A stretch of 42,669 nucleotides of DNA from Acidobacteriota bacterium (GCA_016179055.1 JACOSC010000255.1:1-42669), one strand, 5' to 3'. Shown: positions 25,101 through 32,527, counted from the stretch's first letter. Program-made: numbers and translations. Notes: a model not told the origin generated them from the sequence alone.

Positions 25101-25361
25101 CACTTTATTTCCTTTGACATGCGCGTGGCCAAGCGGTGGCGTATCAATGGAGATAGCCGCCGCAGCTTGGAAACCACCTTCGAGGCGTTTAATATTTTTA
25201 ACCATTTGAACTTCGCCTCGGTAAATAATATTGTCGGCAACGTGAGCATGCCGACCTATCGCGTGAAGGGCCGCAGCGATCTAAACCCGACCGAGCGACT
25301 GGCCTTTACATCGGCGCACAATCCGCGTCAATTGCAGTTGGGTTTCCGATTCAGCTTTTAA
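22107..25361 (+). CDS. TonB-dependent receptor with carboxypeptidase-regulatory domain
   Basis: A 1084-residue outer-membrane receptor. Signal peptide about 1-24. CarboxypepD_reg-like domain about 28-110 (AELRGKVTDQSGGVLPGVTI). Plug domain about 115-250 (EEIVVTGEAQLIETTRTQQS; RGNNVTIDGLDNNF; GGASGGVINIVSKSGANEFH). A C-terminal beta barrel ends LQLGFRFSF with the terminal Phe. This Oar-like architecture is strongly expanded in Acidobacteriota. The substrate is unknown, and no transporter or sensor gene is adjacent. ATG 22107 is chosen since GGAGG lies 5 bases upstream; the in-frame TTG further up overlaps that site. Confidence 0.93.
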   Translation: MMHRGFCYRVFLCALSALALAVPVFPQAAGSTAELRGKVTDQSGGVLPGVTIMLSDEAKGTTRSAITDERGAFAIPLLPPAVYEAKAAFPGFGTQIRKGVRLTVGQIATLDFLLQVSGRTEEIVVTGEAQLIETTRTQQSNTIEEKRIRELPINRRDYLSYSLLAPGVTDSKAIADNSDFRVTQTPNSGLSFYGSNGRGNNVTIDGLDNNFDSGGVRPTLSQEGVQEFQINRSNYSAEFGGASGGVINIVSKSGANEFHGNVFGFFRNEQLDARNPFAFQNVGDQVGVPVKPVLSRQQYGVTLGGPIRRDKTFFFGAFEQLNENRGATVPLLLNFDPFGPDATQRQILNVLSGIPGTGQIVGVLTGLWTTCVAPCRVGFAGDANKTRTINLFKTNSGVAPVRDHNTTTSLRLDHNFSPSDQLFSRFNYTKQFGRNTAVGALLGFSRGSESITKDWTFVVSENHIFSPNMYNEFRTKFSYTSAYFIPAEPNGPALDINGFGFFGKNIFLPAFNIERNLQWIDNFSLIRGNHTFKMGADISFYPHYHADNQTFFGGRFNFGPLPAGALLPPALIGPALAALNGAGRADLAGFLQGPSSVNALQAFNAGVPQFYQQGFGTTVYTSNIHRYGFYFQDSWKVSPTFMINMGLRYELDQEPGGLLLDQTAIRQTPIPQPQLRDFPRDKKNFAPRVGFSWDPKGDGKTVLRGGYGIYYAPIPFQIPDVVATLNGVVIRQVFTSLAVGTLPITIFQGLRGNGVLGSRRITEADISAFGLTPRPDPNNPFAVLFPIESRYQRPYTQQISFGIERELFRNLSISADYIFVRGAKITRARDNNLVPTGGTLANGARAFTFNKPLTLQSNVFESSANSFYHGFTLSANKRYSRHFLLTGNYTFSKAMDEVTDYNSDFEAHDQLNLRAERALSAFHQRHRIVMAGVLESPFKAGPGNHVVSRIFADTNLSPILTVISSRPFNLLAGTDTSGDRHSTTHRPPFAGRNTGIGPHFISFDMRVAKRWRINGDSRRSLETTFEAFNIFNHLNFASVNNIVGNVSMPTYRVKGRSDLNPTERLAFTSAHNPRQLQLGFRFSF

Positions 25362-25733
25362 GCCAGAGGTCGGCTCGGCCACATGCGGTTGCGGTTTGGA
25401 GAGTCAGATATCTCCACGGGAGATTTTTATCCGACCGTCGCCGCGGCGCGGCTAAGAGTCTACACGAGCGCGCCAAGATTAGATGGCAAGTGTAAGTCAC
25501 CACCTAAATCTTGGCGCGCTCGTAAGAAATTTTCGTATTGGTTTAGCATCCGAGCAAACAAAAAGCTTGACACGCTCAGGAATGTGTATAGCAAGTAACC
25601 TCGCATCCTCACGGTGAAGAAGCTGCGATCCATCAGCGGACACGACGGCGTGGGAACAGGAGATTGAGCGGCTGGTCTATGAGCTATACGGCCTGACGAC
25701 AGAAGAAATCGCGATCGTTGAGGGCAGATCCAA
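25362..25733. other. Region with 17-bp inverted repeat and type IIG enzyme tail
   Basis: ACGAGCGCGCCAAGATT (25464-25480) and its perfect reverse complement (25507-25523) enclose 26 bases. From about 25623 a frame without start reads RSCDPSADTTAWEQEIERLV, YELYGLTTEEIAIVEGRSK, then TGA at 25736-25738. This is the usual C-terminal end of type IIG restriction-methylation enzymes (Eco57I-like); the rest of that gene is absent. Confidence 0.6.
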
Positions 25734-26255
25734 ATGAAAGCCACCCTGGAAATTATCAATCGAATGCAGTCGGACGGGGTGATTGGCAAATATGCTATTG
25801 GCGGGGCGGTGGGCGCGACTTTCTACCTCGAACCTTCGGCCACGCTCGACATTGATGTTTTCGTTTCGTTCCACATGGTTCCCGGGAATTTGTTGATCTC
25901 GGTTACCCCCATTTACACCTATCTTGCTTCCCACGGCTATAAGGCCGAAAAGGAATACATAGTCATTGAAGGTTGGCCGGTGCAATTCCTGCCACCCGGT
26001 GACGCTCTGACCGAGGAGGCGTTGGAGCAGGCGGTCGAAACCGCAGTGGAAGGAGTTCGGACGTGGGTGATGACGGCCGAACATCTCACCGCCATCGCGC
26101 TCAAGACAGGCCGTCCCAAAGATTGCGCTCGCATTCTGCAATTCATCGAAAGCGGCCTCCTTGATACCAACAGTCTTGACCAGGTTCTTTCCCGACACGG
26201 GCTGCTTGCAAAATGGGAGCGATTCGGGCATAGATTTCTTGGTGATAACGAATGA
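25734..26255 (+). CDS. Nucleotidyltransferase-fold protein, toxin-like
   Basis: A 173-residue protein with a nucleotidyltransferase-like core: GGAVGATFYLEPSATLDIDVFV holds the Gly-Gly and Asp39-x-Asp41 pattern, followed by helices and a basic C-terminus. It resembles small NTase genes annotated near AbiEii-type toxins. Its ATG overlaps the stop of the upstream type IIG tail (ATGA), and its stop overlaps the next gene in the same way. The pair is probably a toxin-antitoxin-like or defence unit. Activity is inferred, not shown. Confidence 0.65.
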   Translation: MKATLEIINRMQSDGVIGKYAIGGAVGATFYLEPSATLDIDVFVSFHMVPGNLLISVTPIYTYLASHGYKAEKEYIVIEGWPVQFLPPGDALTEEALEQAVETAVEGVRTWVMTAEHLTAIALKTGRPKDCARILQFIESGLLDTNSLDQVLSRHGLLAKWERFGHRFLGDNE

Positions 26256-26416
26256 ACGATTGGATGCGCAAAGTTTTGGAAAGCAAACGGCAGATGCGAA
26301 AGCAGATCGCAGCGCTTCCTTTTTCCGAGAAGATCAAGATTATGGAAAAACTGCGCGATCGCAGTCTGGCAATTGCGTCAAATCCACTGCGGCGGAAGTC
26401 GTTGCACCAAGGTTGA
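26252..26416 (+). CDS. 54-aa partner of the nucleotidyltransferase
   Basis: A 54-residue basic helical protein starting MNDWMRKVLESKRQMRKQIA and continuing ALPFSEKIKIMEKLRDRSLA. The ATG overlaps the TGA of the upstream gene, so translation is coupled. Small proteins with this 'KVLESKRxMR..ALPFxEKIKxLEKLRDRSLAI' pattern commonly accompany such NTase genes and are likely their partner or antitoxin. Confidence 0.6.
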   Translation: MNDWMRKVLESKRQMRKQIAALPFSEKIKIMEKLRDRSLAIASNPLRRKSLHQG

Positions 26417-26423
26417 TTGCCTC

Positions 26424-26535
26424 CTCGCGGCGAAGCGGCTCGATCCCGCGGTGGGCACAACAGGGTGGAAGCCGGAGATTGACCGGCTGGTCTATGAGGT
26501 GCACGACCTGACGGAAGAAGAAATCCTTTTGCGAT
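26424..26535 (+). pseudogene. Second degenerate type IIG enzyme tail
   Basis: Without a start codon the frame reads LLAAKRLDPAVGTTGWKPEI then DRLVYEVHDLTEEEILL. This is the same C-terminal signature as at 25623-25738 but a different sequence, so it is not a simple duplication. It begins right after the 54-aa gene. Confidence 0.6.
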
Positions 26536-26690
26536 CTCCCCTGTGTCTGCCATCGGTCACCGTCCCTACGCTGCCGCGTCAAGTTCCATATAATCAATAC
26601 CGCCAAATGGCAGAGCCTCTTGCAATCCCTCATGAAAAGACACTTGTGAGAAACGAAAGTGTTTTCCACGTACATTAGGTTCAAACAGCC
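26536..26690. other. Non-coding stretch
   Basis: I see no gene or signal between the type IIG tail remnant and the HicB-like remnant. Confidence 0.4.
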
Positions 26691-26973
26691 TGTCGTTCCA
26701 TACTTCGTCTGGGAGCAACCTTTAGAAGCTTCTCGATATTTCCATACACGCGCAGATGTTCATTTACTGTAGCGGAAAGTCCTTGCTCGAATTGCGTCTT
26801 TACATCATCCAAACTTTTCCCTTGAGCGGCGTAGTCACTTTGCCTGGGTTGGTCGGGTGTTTTAGCTGGACGTGGGAAGCTGAGTTTTGGTGAAGATAAA
26901 ATCAGGCCTTTAAAAAAGCGCCGATCGCTGCTTTGGGGCTGATATTGGCGAATATCATTATAGGTGACGGACG
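26691..26973 (-). pseudogene. Remnant of a HicB-like antitoxin gene
   Basis: The minus-strand frame ending TGA at 26693-26691 reads SDYAAQGKSLDDVKTQFEQG, LSATVNEHLRVYGNIEKLLK, VAPRRSMERQAV. This matches the C-terminal part of HicB-type proteins (DxAAQGxSLDxVxxxFExxL). Upstream the frame stays open to about 26973 but shows no start codon and no typical N-terminal strand, so the gene is truncated or mutated. It lies just downstream of the intact HicB-type gene. Confidence 0.5.
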
Positions 26974-27255
26974 TTAGACTTTGACCAGCACGCTTTCACG
27001 GACCGGCTCCTTTTTAACAAACGGGTCCTCTGGAATTTCTTCGTTGTCAGAAATTATTCCTTTGAGGTGGCAAGCCATCGCATCCTCGGCCATTTCTCGC
27101 GATTCTTCGAGCGTTCGGCCATAGGTAATAATACCGGGCCGGGCCGGGACGATCACCTGATAGCCGCCTTCGAGTAACTGCTGATAGAATACTGTGTATC
27201 TATATTGTGGCTTGCGGTCATGCTTAATACCGGTTTCGATTTTTCGCTTGGTCAT
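26974..27255 (-). CDS. HicB-type antitoxin, orphan
   Basis: A 93-residue protein: basic N-terminus (MTKRKIETGIKHDRK), then a HicB fold (YRYTVFYQQLLEGGYQVIVP, ARPGIITYGRTLEESREMAE, DAMACHLKGIISDNEEIPED). The YGRTLEES and AxHLKGI blocks are typical. No hicA is next to it on either side. AGGAGG lies upstream but 14 bases from the ATG, longer than usual; no other start codon is available in frame. Confidence 0.75.
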   Translation of the reverse strand: MTKRKIETGIKHDRKPQYRYTVFYQQLLEGGYQVIVPARPGIITYGRTLEESREMAEDAMACHLKGIISDNEEIPEDPFVKKEPVRESVLVKV

Positions 27256-27704
27256 AGAAGTAAAACTAACCTCCTGTGAAAAACAGTTTAGCATGATTGG
27301 GGTTGGCAGGGAAGTGGACCTTGCCTGATGAGTCGTTCATGGCCTTTTAGTATATGACAAGATGAAATTGTGCTGAACCAGGCAAAACATTTTCAGGAGG
27401 TCGGGGTTTGCCCTTTATTTATGCGAGTGGTTGACGGTTTTGAAACCCCATCCAACAGGGCCTCGCCCTTCTCACCACGGAGGCAAAGAGAGATACGGCC
27501 GTTCTACCATCTTTCTTTTGTTCTGTGATCTTGTTCAAATCCATTTCTTGGTTTCTCAGTGGCCTCTGTGTCTCTGTGGTGAAAGGCCGGCCTGTTTGGT
27601 TGCGGTTTGTCCGGGTTATAGGTTATGTCGGACCGCTGCATTGTGCTATACTGGGCCTTCATGTACCGCCGTACTTATTTTGGTTCGGATCGGGAGCTAA
27701 TACT
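27256..27704. other. Intergenic region with direct repeat copy 2 and 'CTCTGTGGTG' inverted repeat
   Basis: TGACAAGATGAAATTGTG at 27355-27372 repeats 11918-11935. Further on, CACCACGGAGGCAAAGAGA (27475-27493) and GGCCTCTGTGTCTCTGTGGTG (about 27562-27582) form an imperfect inverted repeat of a kind often scattered in environmental genomes. No gene is supported. The open frame upstream of 27705 is this repeat region. Confidence 0.5.
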
Positions 27705-29864
27705 ATGAAATTATTTTGGCGCGTCCTACATACACTGTCTTGCTTAACCGCAGCTTTCATACCGATCGGATTTTCTGAATCCATTCTGATTATTCCCCAT
27801 ATGAGTCACGAGCCCAGTGGCTACACCGGTTTCGCCCTGGTCAATCCCACAGACCAAAACGCTGAGGTAACACTAACCGCTTATGATGAGAGCGGCAAGG
27901 TAATTCAAAGCGCCGAGGTTCGGAACCCATCAACCCTATCGGTTCCGGCCCGCAGTCAAGTTTCTCAGTTGGATTCTGAGTTCTTTGGCTTCGAGGACCC
28001 TACTCCAGGTTGGATACTCGCGGTCAGCCCACACAACGATTTGGTTGGGTTCTTCCTCTTCGGTAATGCCCAGGGCGAATTCTTGGATGGGGCCGACCTG
28101 CCTACGCCTCGATCTGAAATCGTATTTCCTATGATTGCGCAAGGCGACCACGGCGTTACCGAAGTAAGCCTGATCAATCCCAATCGCGATCCGGCTGACC
28201 TCAAGCTGAGACTCTACGATGCCAAGGGCCAATCACTGGCCACGCAATCCTTCATGCTGGCGGCGCATGAGCGGCGCCGCGCTATCATTCCGGCGCTTTT
28301 CCCATCGCTCTCAAACTTTTCCAAGGCCGGCCATCTGCGCGTATCCTCCACGTGTCCCGTGACCGGATTTGCTGTTGTTAGAACGATCAACGCAGCCGCG
28401 GCGCGCAGTGCGGGCCCATCGGACTTAATTGGTTTCAATGCCCGGCCACTGACCGAAGGCAGTCGTAAACTGTACTTCCCCTACGTAGTCACCGGCGAAA
28501 ATTTCTTTGCGCGGCTCAACCTGGTTAATTTGAGTGAAAAGCCTCAGCACGTTACGCTGACCGCTTATCGGCCCGACGGAACTGTATACAAGGGTCCGGG
28601 GATCAATAACCCGCGCTTGCTGTCTATACCGGCGGCCGGCGCCTTGCGCGATTCGGCGCAGGCGCTGTTTGGTTTCCCATCGACGACGCTGACTACGGGT
28701 TGGCTCAAAGCGGAAGCCGACACCGGAACTATGGCCGGATCGCTGACGTACGGCAACAACCTTACGGCTTCACTGGCGGTCGTGCCTGGACAATCACTCC
28801 CGCTGCAATCGGCGACGTATCCGCAAGTCAGCAATGGGGCCGGCTACTTCACTGGATTGGCCGTCATTAATCCCGGTGAGATTGAGGCCAATATTGAGGT
28901 CTTTTCGCTGCGCGACGACGGCAGTGCCGTTGGCATCTTTCGCAAACAGCTCAAAGCCCATGAGGGTATAGCCCGGCTCTTGCATGAAATGGTGCGAGAC
29001 GCGCAAGGCCAGATGCAAGGCTACCTTTTCTTAAAAGCCGACCAGCCGGTTTTCAGCTCGGGTGTGTTGGGCAGCCGCGATGGCCGCGTGCTGGTCAATG
29101 TGCCTCCGCAACCGATTTCGCAAACCTACGCGCCTGAGGAAGGTTCGGATGTCTGGATTGATACCGACCTCGGTGATCAGCTGGTTTGGCGTCAGCGTAC
29201 ATTCTCGGCTTTCGGCGGTGGCCGACAGTTTGTCAATGTGATTGCCGCGGCGACCTCCGCGTATATGGCGCCGCGCATAACGGGCGCTACAACAACCAGC
29301 CGCGCCGCCGAGCGCGAAGTCGCCCGCGCCGCGGTCAACGGCAGCTTTTTCACGTTCGATGCCGAGTTGACTTCCGTTTGCCTCGTGAAAATCGATGGTG
29401 TGCAGCACGTGGATAACAGCGCCAATCGGTCAGTGTTTGGAATTCTGGAAAGCGACTATGGCGACCGAACCATAGTTACAATCCCCAGGGACACCGAATA
29501 CACGGAGGCTTATCACGCCTTGGGCGGAGGGCCGCGCCTCATTCGGGATGGAGAGATCTTCATCCCGTATCAGTCCGAAGGCTTTTCTGCGTCTTTTGCC
29601 AATAGTCGTCATCCGCGTACAGGCTTGGGTATAGGATTGGATGGAACGGCTTACATGGTTACGGCCGATGGCCGCGGGGCTGGGGACGCGGTGGGTCTGA
29701 CTCTGGCAGACTTTGCGCAGCTTCTCATGGATCTCGGTTCATTCCAGGCGCTTAATTTTGATGGCGGCGGGTCTACCACGATGTGGATTAGCGACTATGG
29801 CGTGGTTAATCGCCCTTCCGATGGCTCGGAGCGACGCGTCTCAAATATTCTTGCGGTATGGTAA
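27705..29864 (+). CDS. Secreted repeat protein with phosphodiester glycosidase domain
   Basis: A 719-residue exported protein. Signal peptide about 1-24 (LHTLSCLTAAFIPIGFSES). Four repeats of about 110 residues follow, each with a 'GFALVNPT...VTLTAYDESG' type strand pair and a helix near 'L..LF' (for example EVSLINPNRDPADLKLRLYD; FARLNLVNLSEKPQHVTLTA; GLAVINPGEIEANIEVFSLR). From about 475 a NAGPA/phosphodiester glycosidase domain (PF09992 type) is seen: VARAAVNGSFF, YHALGGGPRLIRDG, NSRHPRTGLGIG, ALNFDGGGSTTMW, VVNRPSDG.ERRVSNILAV. It probably cleaves a sugar-phosphate diester outside the cell. GGGAG is 9 bases before ATG 27705; the 60 upstream in-frame codons are repeat DNA. Confidence 0.85.
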   Translation: MKLFWRVLHTLSCLTAAFIPIGFSESILIIPHMSHEPSGYTGFALVNPTDQNAEVTLTAYDESGKVIQSAEVRNPSTLSVPARSQVSQLDSEFFGFEDPTPGWILAVSPHNDLVGFFLFGNAQGEFLDGADLPTPRSEIVFPMIAQGDHGVTEVSLINPNRDPADLKLRLYDAKGQSLATQSFMLAAHERRRAIIPALFPSLSNFSKAGHLRVSSTCPVTGFAVVRTINAAAARSAGPSDLIGFNARPLTEGSRKLYFPYVVTGENFFARLNLVNLSEKPQHVTLTAYRPDGTVYKGPGINNPRLLSIPAAGALRDSAQALFGFPSTTLTTGWLKAEADTGTMAGSLTYGNNLTASLAVVPGQSLPLQSATYPQVSNGAGYFTGLAVINPGEIEANIEVFSLRDDGSAVGIFRKQLKAHEGIARLLHEMVRDAQGQMQGYLFLKADQPVFSSGVLGSRDGRVLVNVPPQPISQTYAPEEGSDVWIDTDLGDQLVWRQRTFSAFGGGRQFVNVIAAATSAYMAPRITGATTTSRAAEREVARAAVNGSFFTFDAELTSVCLVKIDGVQHVDNSANRSVFGILESDYGDRTIVTIPRDTEYTEAYHALGGGPRLIRDGEIFIPYQSEGFSASFANSRHPRTGLGIGLDGTAYMVTADGRGAGDAVGLTLADFAQLLMDLGSFQALNFDGGGSTTMWISDYGVVNRPSDGSERRVSNILAVW

Positions 29865-29874
29865 TCGCAGAGCC

Positions 29875-29937
29875 GGCTAACGACGTGTCGCGCCTTGTGC
29901 TGGAGTCACACCCGCATGAGGCGGCCCCTCGTTAGTG
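29875..29937. other. attC-like palindrome between convergent genes
   Basis: CTAACGA (29877-29883) and TCGTTAG (29929-29935) bound a 59-bp segment. On the minus strand it starts with the TAA stop of galE inside CTAAC, continues GAGGGGCCGCC and ends GGCGCGACACGTCGTTAGC. The size and the CTAAC...GTTAG ends recall attC, but the inner arms pair poorly. It may equally be a shared terminator hairpin. Confidence 0.3.
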
Positions 29938-30918
29938 CTTGAACTTTAGTTTGTGCCAAGACCACGCCGTCCGTATGATCTCCTCCACCGACGAATGGTT
30001 CGGTTGCCAACCTAATTCCCTCATCACCTTTGATGGATCGGCCACAAGCTCTGCCGGATCACCGGCGCGACGAGGTGCGATGGCCGTTCGCACCTTGCGA
30101 TGGGTCACGGACTCGATGGTCTCGATAATCTGTCTTACCGAAATACCTGTTCCAGTGCCAAGGTTGTACGCAGCACTCGGCCTGCCCTGAAGCAAGTGCT
30201 CAAGCGCTAATATATGTGCGTCGGCCAGGTCAGTGACATGAATGTAGTCCCGCAGGCAGGTGCCATCCGGTGTCGGATAGTCCTCGCCATAAACTTCCAG
30301 CTCCGGTAGGCGTCCCGTAACCGCGTCGAAGGCGCGCGGGATCAAGTGGGTTTCCGGATCATGATATTCGCCAAACTGCAGATCCGGATCAGCCCCGGCG
30401 GCATTAAAGTAGCGTAGCGCGACATAACGCAAATCATATACTTGACTGAAGTCGCGCAGGATTTTCTCGATAAAAAGCTTTGATTCGCCGTAAGGATTCA
30501 CCGGGACCTGCGGATGATCCTCCGCCATTGGCAGCGTGACGGGATTGCCATAGATGGCGCACGTCGAGGAGAAAACAAGGCAGGCCACATCATGGTCAAG
30601 CATGGTCTTCAAGAGGTTCAGCGCATTCACCACGTTGTCATGATAGTATTTGTAGGGATTCTCCCACGACTCGCCTACGTAGCAGTGCGAGGCAAAGTGC
30701 ATGACCGCCGAAAAGCGATAAGATTCAAAGGTCGCATTAAGCTTTTTCGGGTCGCCTAGATCGCCCTCGACGTAATCAAAACCAGTTATAAATTCGCGGT
30801 GGCCGGTTGAAAAATTATCAAAAATCACCGGCAGGAATGAGGATTGGCGTAAAGCTTTCACGGCGTGGCTACCGATATAGCCGGCGCCACCGGCAACCAG
30901 TATGGCCTCCTTTTTCAT
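29932..30918 (-). CDS. galE: UDP-glucose 4-epimerase (GalE)
   Basis: A 328-residue SDR epimerase interconverting UDP-glucose and UDP-galactose. NAD-binding GGAGYIGSH at residues 8-16, the catalytic Ser in SSTCAIYG and the Tyr-x-x-x-Lys in NPYGESKLFIE, plus RYFNAAGADP and RDYIHVTDLADAHI. The start at 30918 has GGAGG 6 bases upstream and fits the Rossmann start (MKKEAILVAGGAGYIG). The longer frame is rejected. It is the last gene of a three-gene operon, 13 bases after the unknown gene, and would feed surface polysaccharide synthesis. Confidence 0.95.
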   Translation of the reverse strand: MKKEAILVAGGAGYIGSHAVKALRQSSFLPVIFDNFSTGHREFITGFDYVEGDLGDPKKLNATFESYRFSAVMHFASHCYVGESWENPYKYYHDNVVNALNLLKTMLDHDVACLVFSSTCAIYGNPVTLPMAEDHPQVPVNPYGESKLFIEKILRDFSQVYDLRYVALRYFNAAGADPDLQFGEYHDPETHLIPRAFDAVTGRLPELEVYGEDYPTPDGTCLRDYIHVTDLADAHILALEHLLQGRPSAAYNLGTGTGISVRQIIETIESVTHRKVRTAIAPRRAGDPAELVADPSKVMRELGWQPNHSSVEEIIRTAWSWHKLKFKH

Positions 30919-30931
30919 GAACAGCCTCCAT

Positions 30932-31399
30932 CTAAATGAGTGACAACAGGTCTTCCCATGCGAGGTAATCCGTAGAGAGTGATCGGCGCTTGCTCTCTTC
31001 CATAAGCGCACTCAAAAATTGTAGACGTTTAGCGCGCCGGCGGAACCACGAGGGCCGCGATATACGGTTGTGTGCACGCGGATACTTAAAGTAAAAATGC
31101 AGCACGTCTGCGAAGCGCTGGTCGTCAAGGGCAATGATTTGATCCAAGGTCAGATCCTTGAGGAGATAGCCTACTTCTTCAATCATAATTTTTTTCTTGT
31201 CGAGCGACGCCTGTATGGAGTCACGCAAGGCCGCGGTCTGGCTGGCCTTGCTCGTCAAGAGTTGTAGAGCGTGCTCATGAGTGACAAATCCTTCCATTAT
31301 ATTTGCGGCCAGCGTTCGGCAAAGGGAATAATCCGGGTGAATTTTGAAGAAGGCACGCAGCATGTCATGCTCACGGCGATTGGAAGCGCTCATAACCAT
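30932..31399 (-). CDS. Unknown protein in the metallopeptidase operon
   Basis: A 155-residue, mostly helical, soluble protein I do not recognise. Features: FFKIHPDYSLCRTLAANIME, a helix ASQTAALRDSIQASLDKKKI, and a basic stretch RPSWFRRRAKRLQFLSALME. No signal peptide or membrane segment. Its ATG overlaps the TAA of the metallopeptidase gene (TAATG), so it is translationally coupled and probably works with that protein. Confidence 0.7.
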   Translation of the reverse strand: MVMSASNRREHDMLRAFFKIHPDYSLCRTLAANIMEGFVTHEHALQLLTSKASQTAALRDSIQASLDKKKIMIEEVGYLLKDLTLDQIIALDDQRFADVLHFYFKYPRAHNRISRPSWFRRRAKRLQFLSALMEESKRRSLSTDYLAWEDLLSLI

Positions 31400-32400
31400 T
31401 AACTCGACAGGCCGTGAATCTCGTCCATGACATAGAAATTCACGAGTGTCGTCAACTCGACAAGTTTTTCCAACATCTCGCGCTGGCTGAGGCGTAGATC
31501 ATAATGACGCGAAATCGCCTCGAGACGGCGAAGATACTTCCGTATGGTATGACGATTGGATCCGGCAATCCATTCCCCGACTTTGGAAACGATGACCGGG
31601 GTACATCTTCGTATAAACTGTGAGGCCTTAATTCGCCGGCCGCTGCGCACCGCCGGAACAAATATGCGGCGGAGGTCTTCCAAATACTCGCTGAGTTTTT
31701 CTTTAAAGATCACCTCGGGGTCAATGCCATAATACTCCGCAATCGTGGTATCGACTTCTTCAAAAGGTTCGTCCCGACCAATTCGGTCGACCTTGTGGAC
31801 CTGATAGCGTATGGCGTGAACTACTTCGCGAACATAGGCCAGCTTACGCATGGCCGGGGTACGCTGGTATAACTCTCGCCAGTTCGAGCCGGGATCGAGC
31901 CAAACCGCGAAGGTTTCCGCCCAGTCCTCATCTGGATGCTTTTGCGCGTAATAGTCCTCTAAATACTTTACGTAGCGTTTACTGAATGGGTTGGCCATGT
32001 AGAGCTCATGATACTTCTGTTCAAAATCCCCAAAGAGACGTCGCCATTCTTTTTCCCGATAAAGCTCAAAAGCGTAATTAAGCGCATGGCCATATTCATG
32101 CCGTAAGGTCCTCAGCAGGCCGCGTTTGTTCTCGCACTCGCGCTCGCTGTACTTTCTTTCGATGTGGCGCAATTCGGCAGTGGCCATGAAAAACGGAATT
32201 TCGATAGAGATGGTCTTGTTGACACAGCCCCAACTCTCGCCAAAGTAGTAATCCGGCCGAAAGCGCAACCCTTTTTTGGTTAACTCTCGATCCAGTTTCT
32301 TGATGCAGCCTTCCAAAAGTCCATTTATTTGTAAAGGCAAGTCACAAATTCGTGTATTAAGCAACTCATGTTTAGCGATTTTCGCAATGCTGGTCTCCAT
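31399..32400 (-). CDS. Putative zinc-binding metallopeptidase
   Basis: A 333-residue protein with the zincin motif HEYGH in LLRTLRHEYGHALNYAFE (about residues 100-115) and a downstream acidic ligand region HPDEDWAETFAVWLDPGSNW (about 155-175). This is the pattern of the 'putative zinc-binding metallopeptidase' (Peptidase_Mx-like) proteins. No signal peptide, so cytoplasmic. The C-terminal half is helical and charged. The ATG at 32400 has only a weak Shine-Dalgarno. In frame, 31 codons upstream, is another ATG (32493) separated by a single TGA. It is the first gene of the operon with the 155-aa gene and galE. Confidence 0.8.
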   Translation of the reverse strand: METSIAKIAKHELLNTRICDLPLQINGLLEGCIKKLDRELTKKGLRFRPDYYFGESWGCVNKTISIEIPFFMATAELRHIERKYSERECENKRGLLRTLRHEYGHALNYAFELYREKEWRRLFGDFEQKYHELYMANPFSKRYVKYLEDYYAQKHPDEDWAETFAVWLDPGSNWRELYQRTPAMRKLAYVREVVHAIRYQVHKVDRIGRDEPFEEVDTTIAEYYGIDPEVIFKEKLSEYLEDLRRIFVPAVRSGRRIKASQFIRRCTPVIVSKVGEWIAGSNRHTIRKYLRRLEAISRHYDLRLSQREMLEKLVELTTLVNFYVMDEIHGLSS

Positions 32401-32459
32401 AAGCAGTTCAATGGCCTCGGATCAAGCTAAGCGTCCGTCGGAAAAAAATGATAAGGACT

Positions 32460-32498
32460 GAGTCACATCAGAAAAAACAACTTGTTTTCTCATGACTC
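32460..32498. promoter_or_regulatory. 39-bp palindrome at the operon start
   Basis: GAGTCACATCAGAAAAAACA continues to ...TTGTTTTCTCATGACTC, an imperfect palindrome centred at about 32479. It begins directly at the predicted transcription start of the metallopeptidase operon, so it would be an operator or a 5' hairpin. Confidence 0.55.
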
Positions 32499-32499
32499 C

Positions 32500-32527
32500 A
32501 TACTAGCGATTTCTAGCTCTCTGTCAA
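32500..32527 (-). promoter_or_regulatory. Promoter of the metallopeptidase-galE operon
   Basis: Minus strand: perfect -35 TTGACA (32527-32522), 16-bp spacer, -10 TAGTAT (32505-32500). The spacer contains CTAG...CTAG. The predicted start falls at about 32493, on the ATG of the 23-codon upstream frame. Confidence 0.65.
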
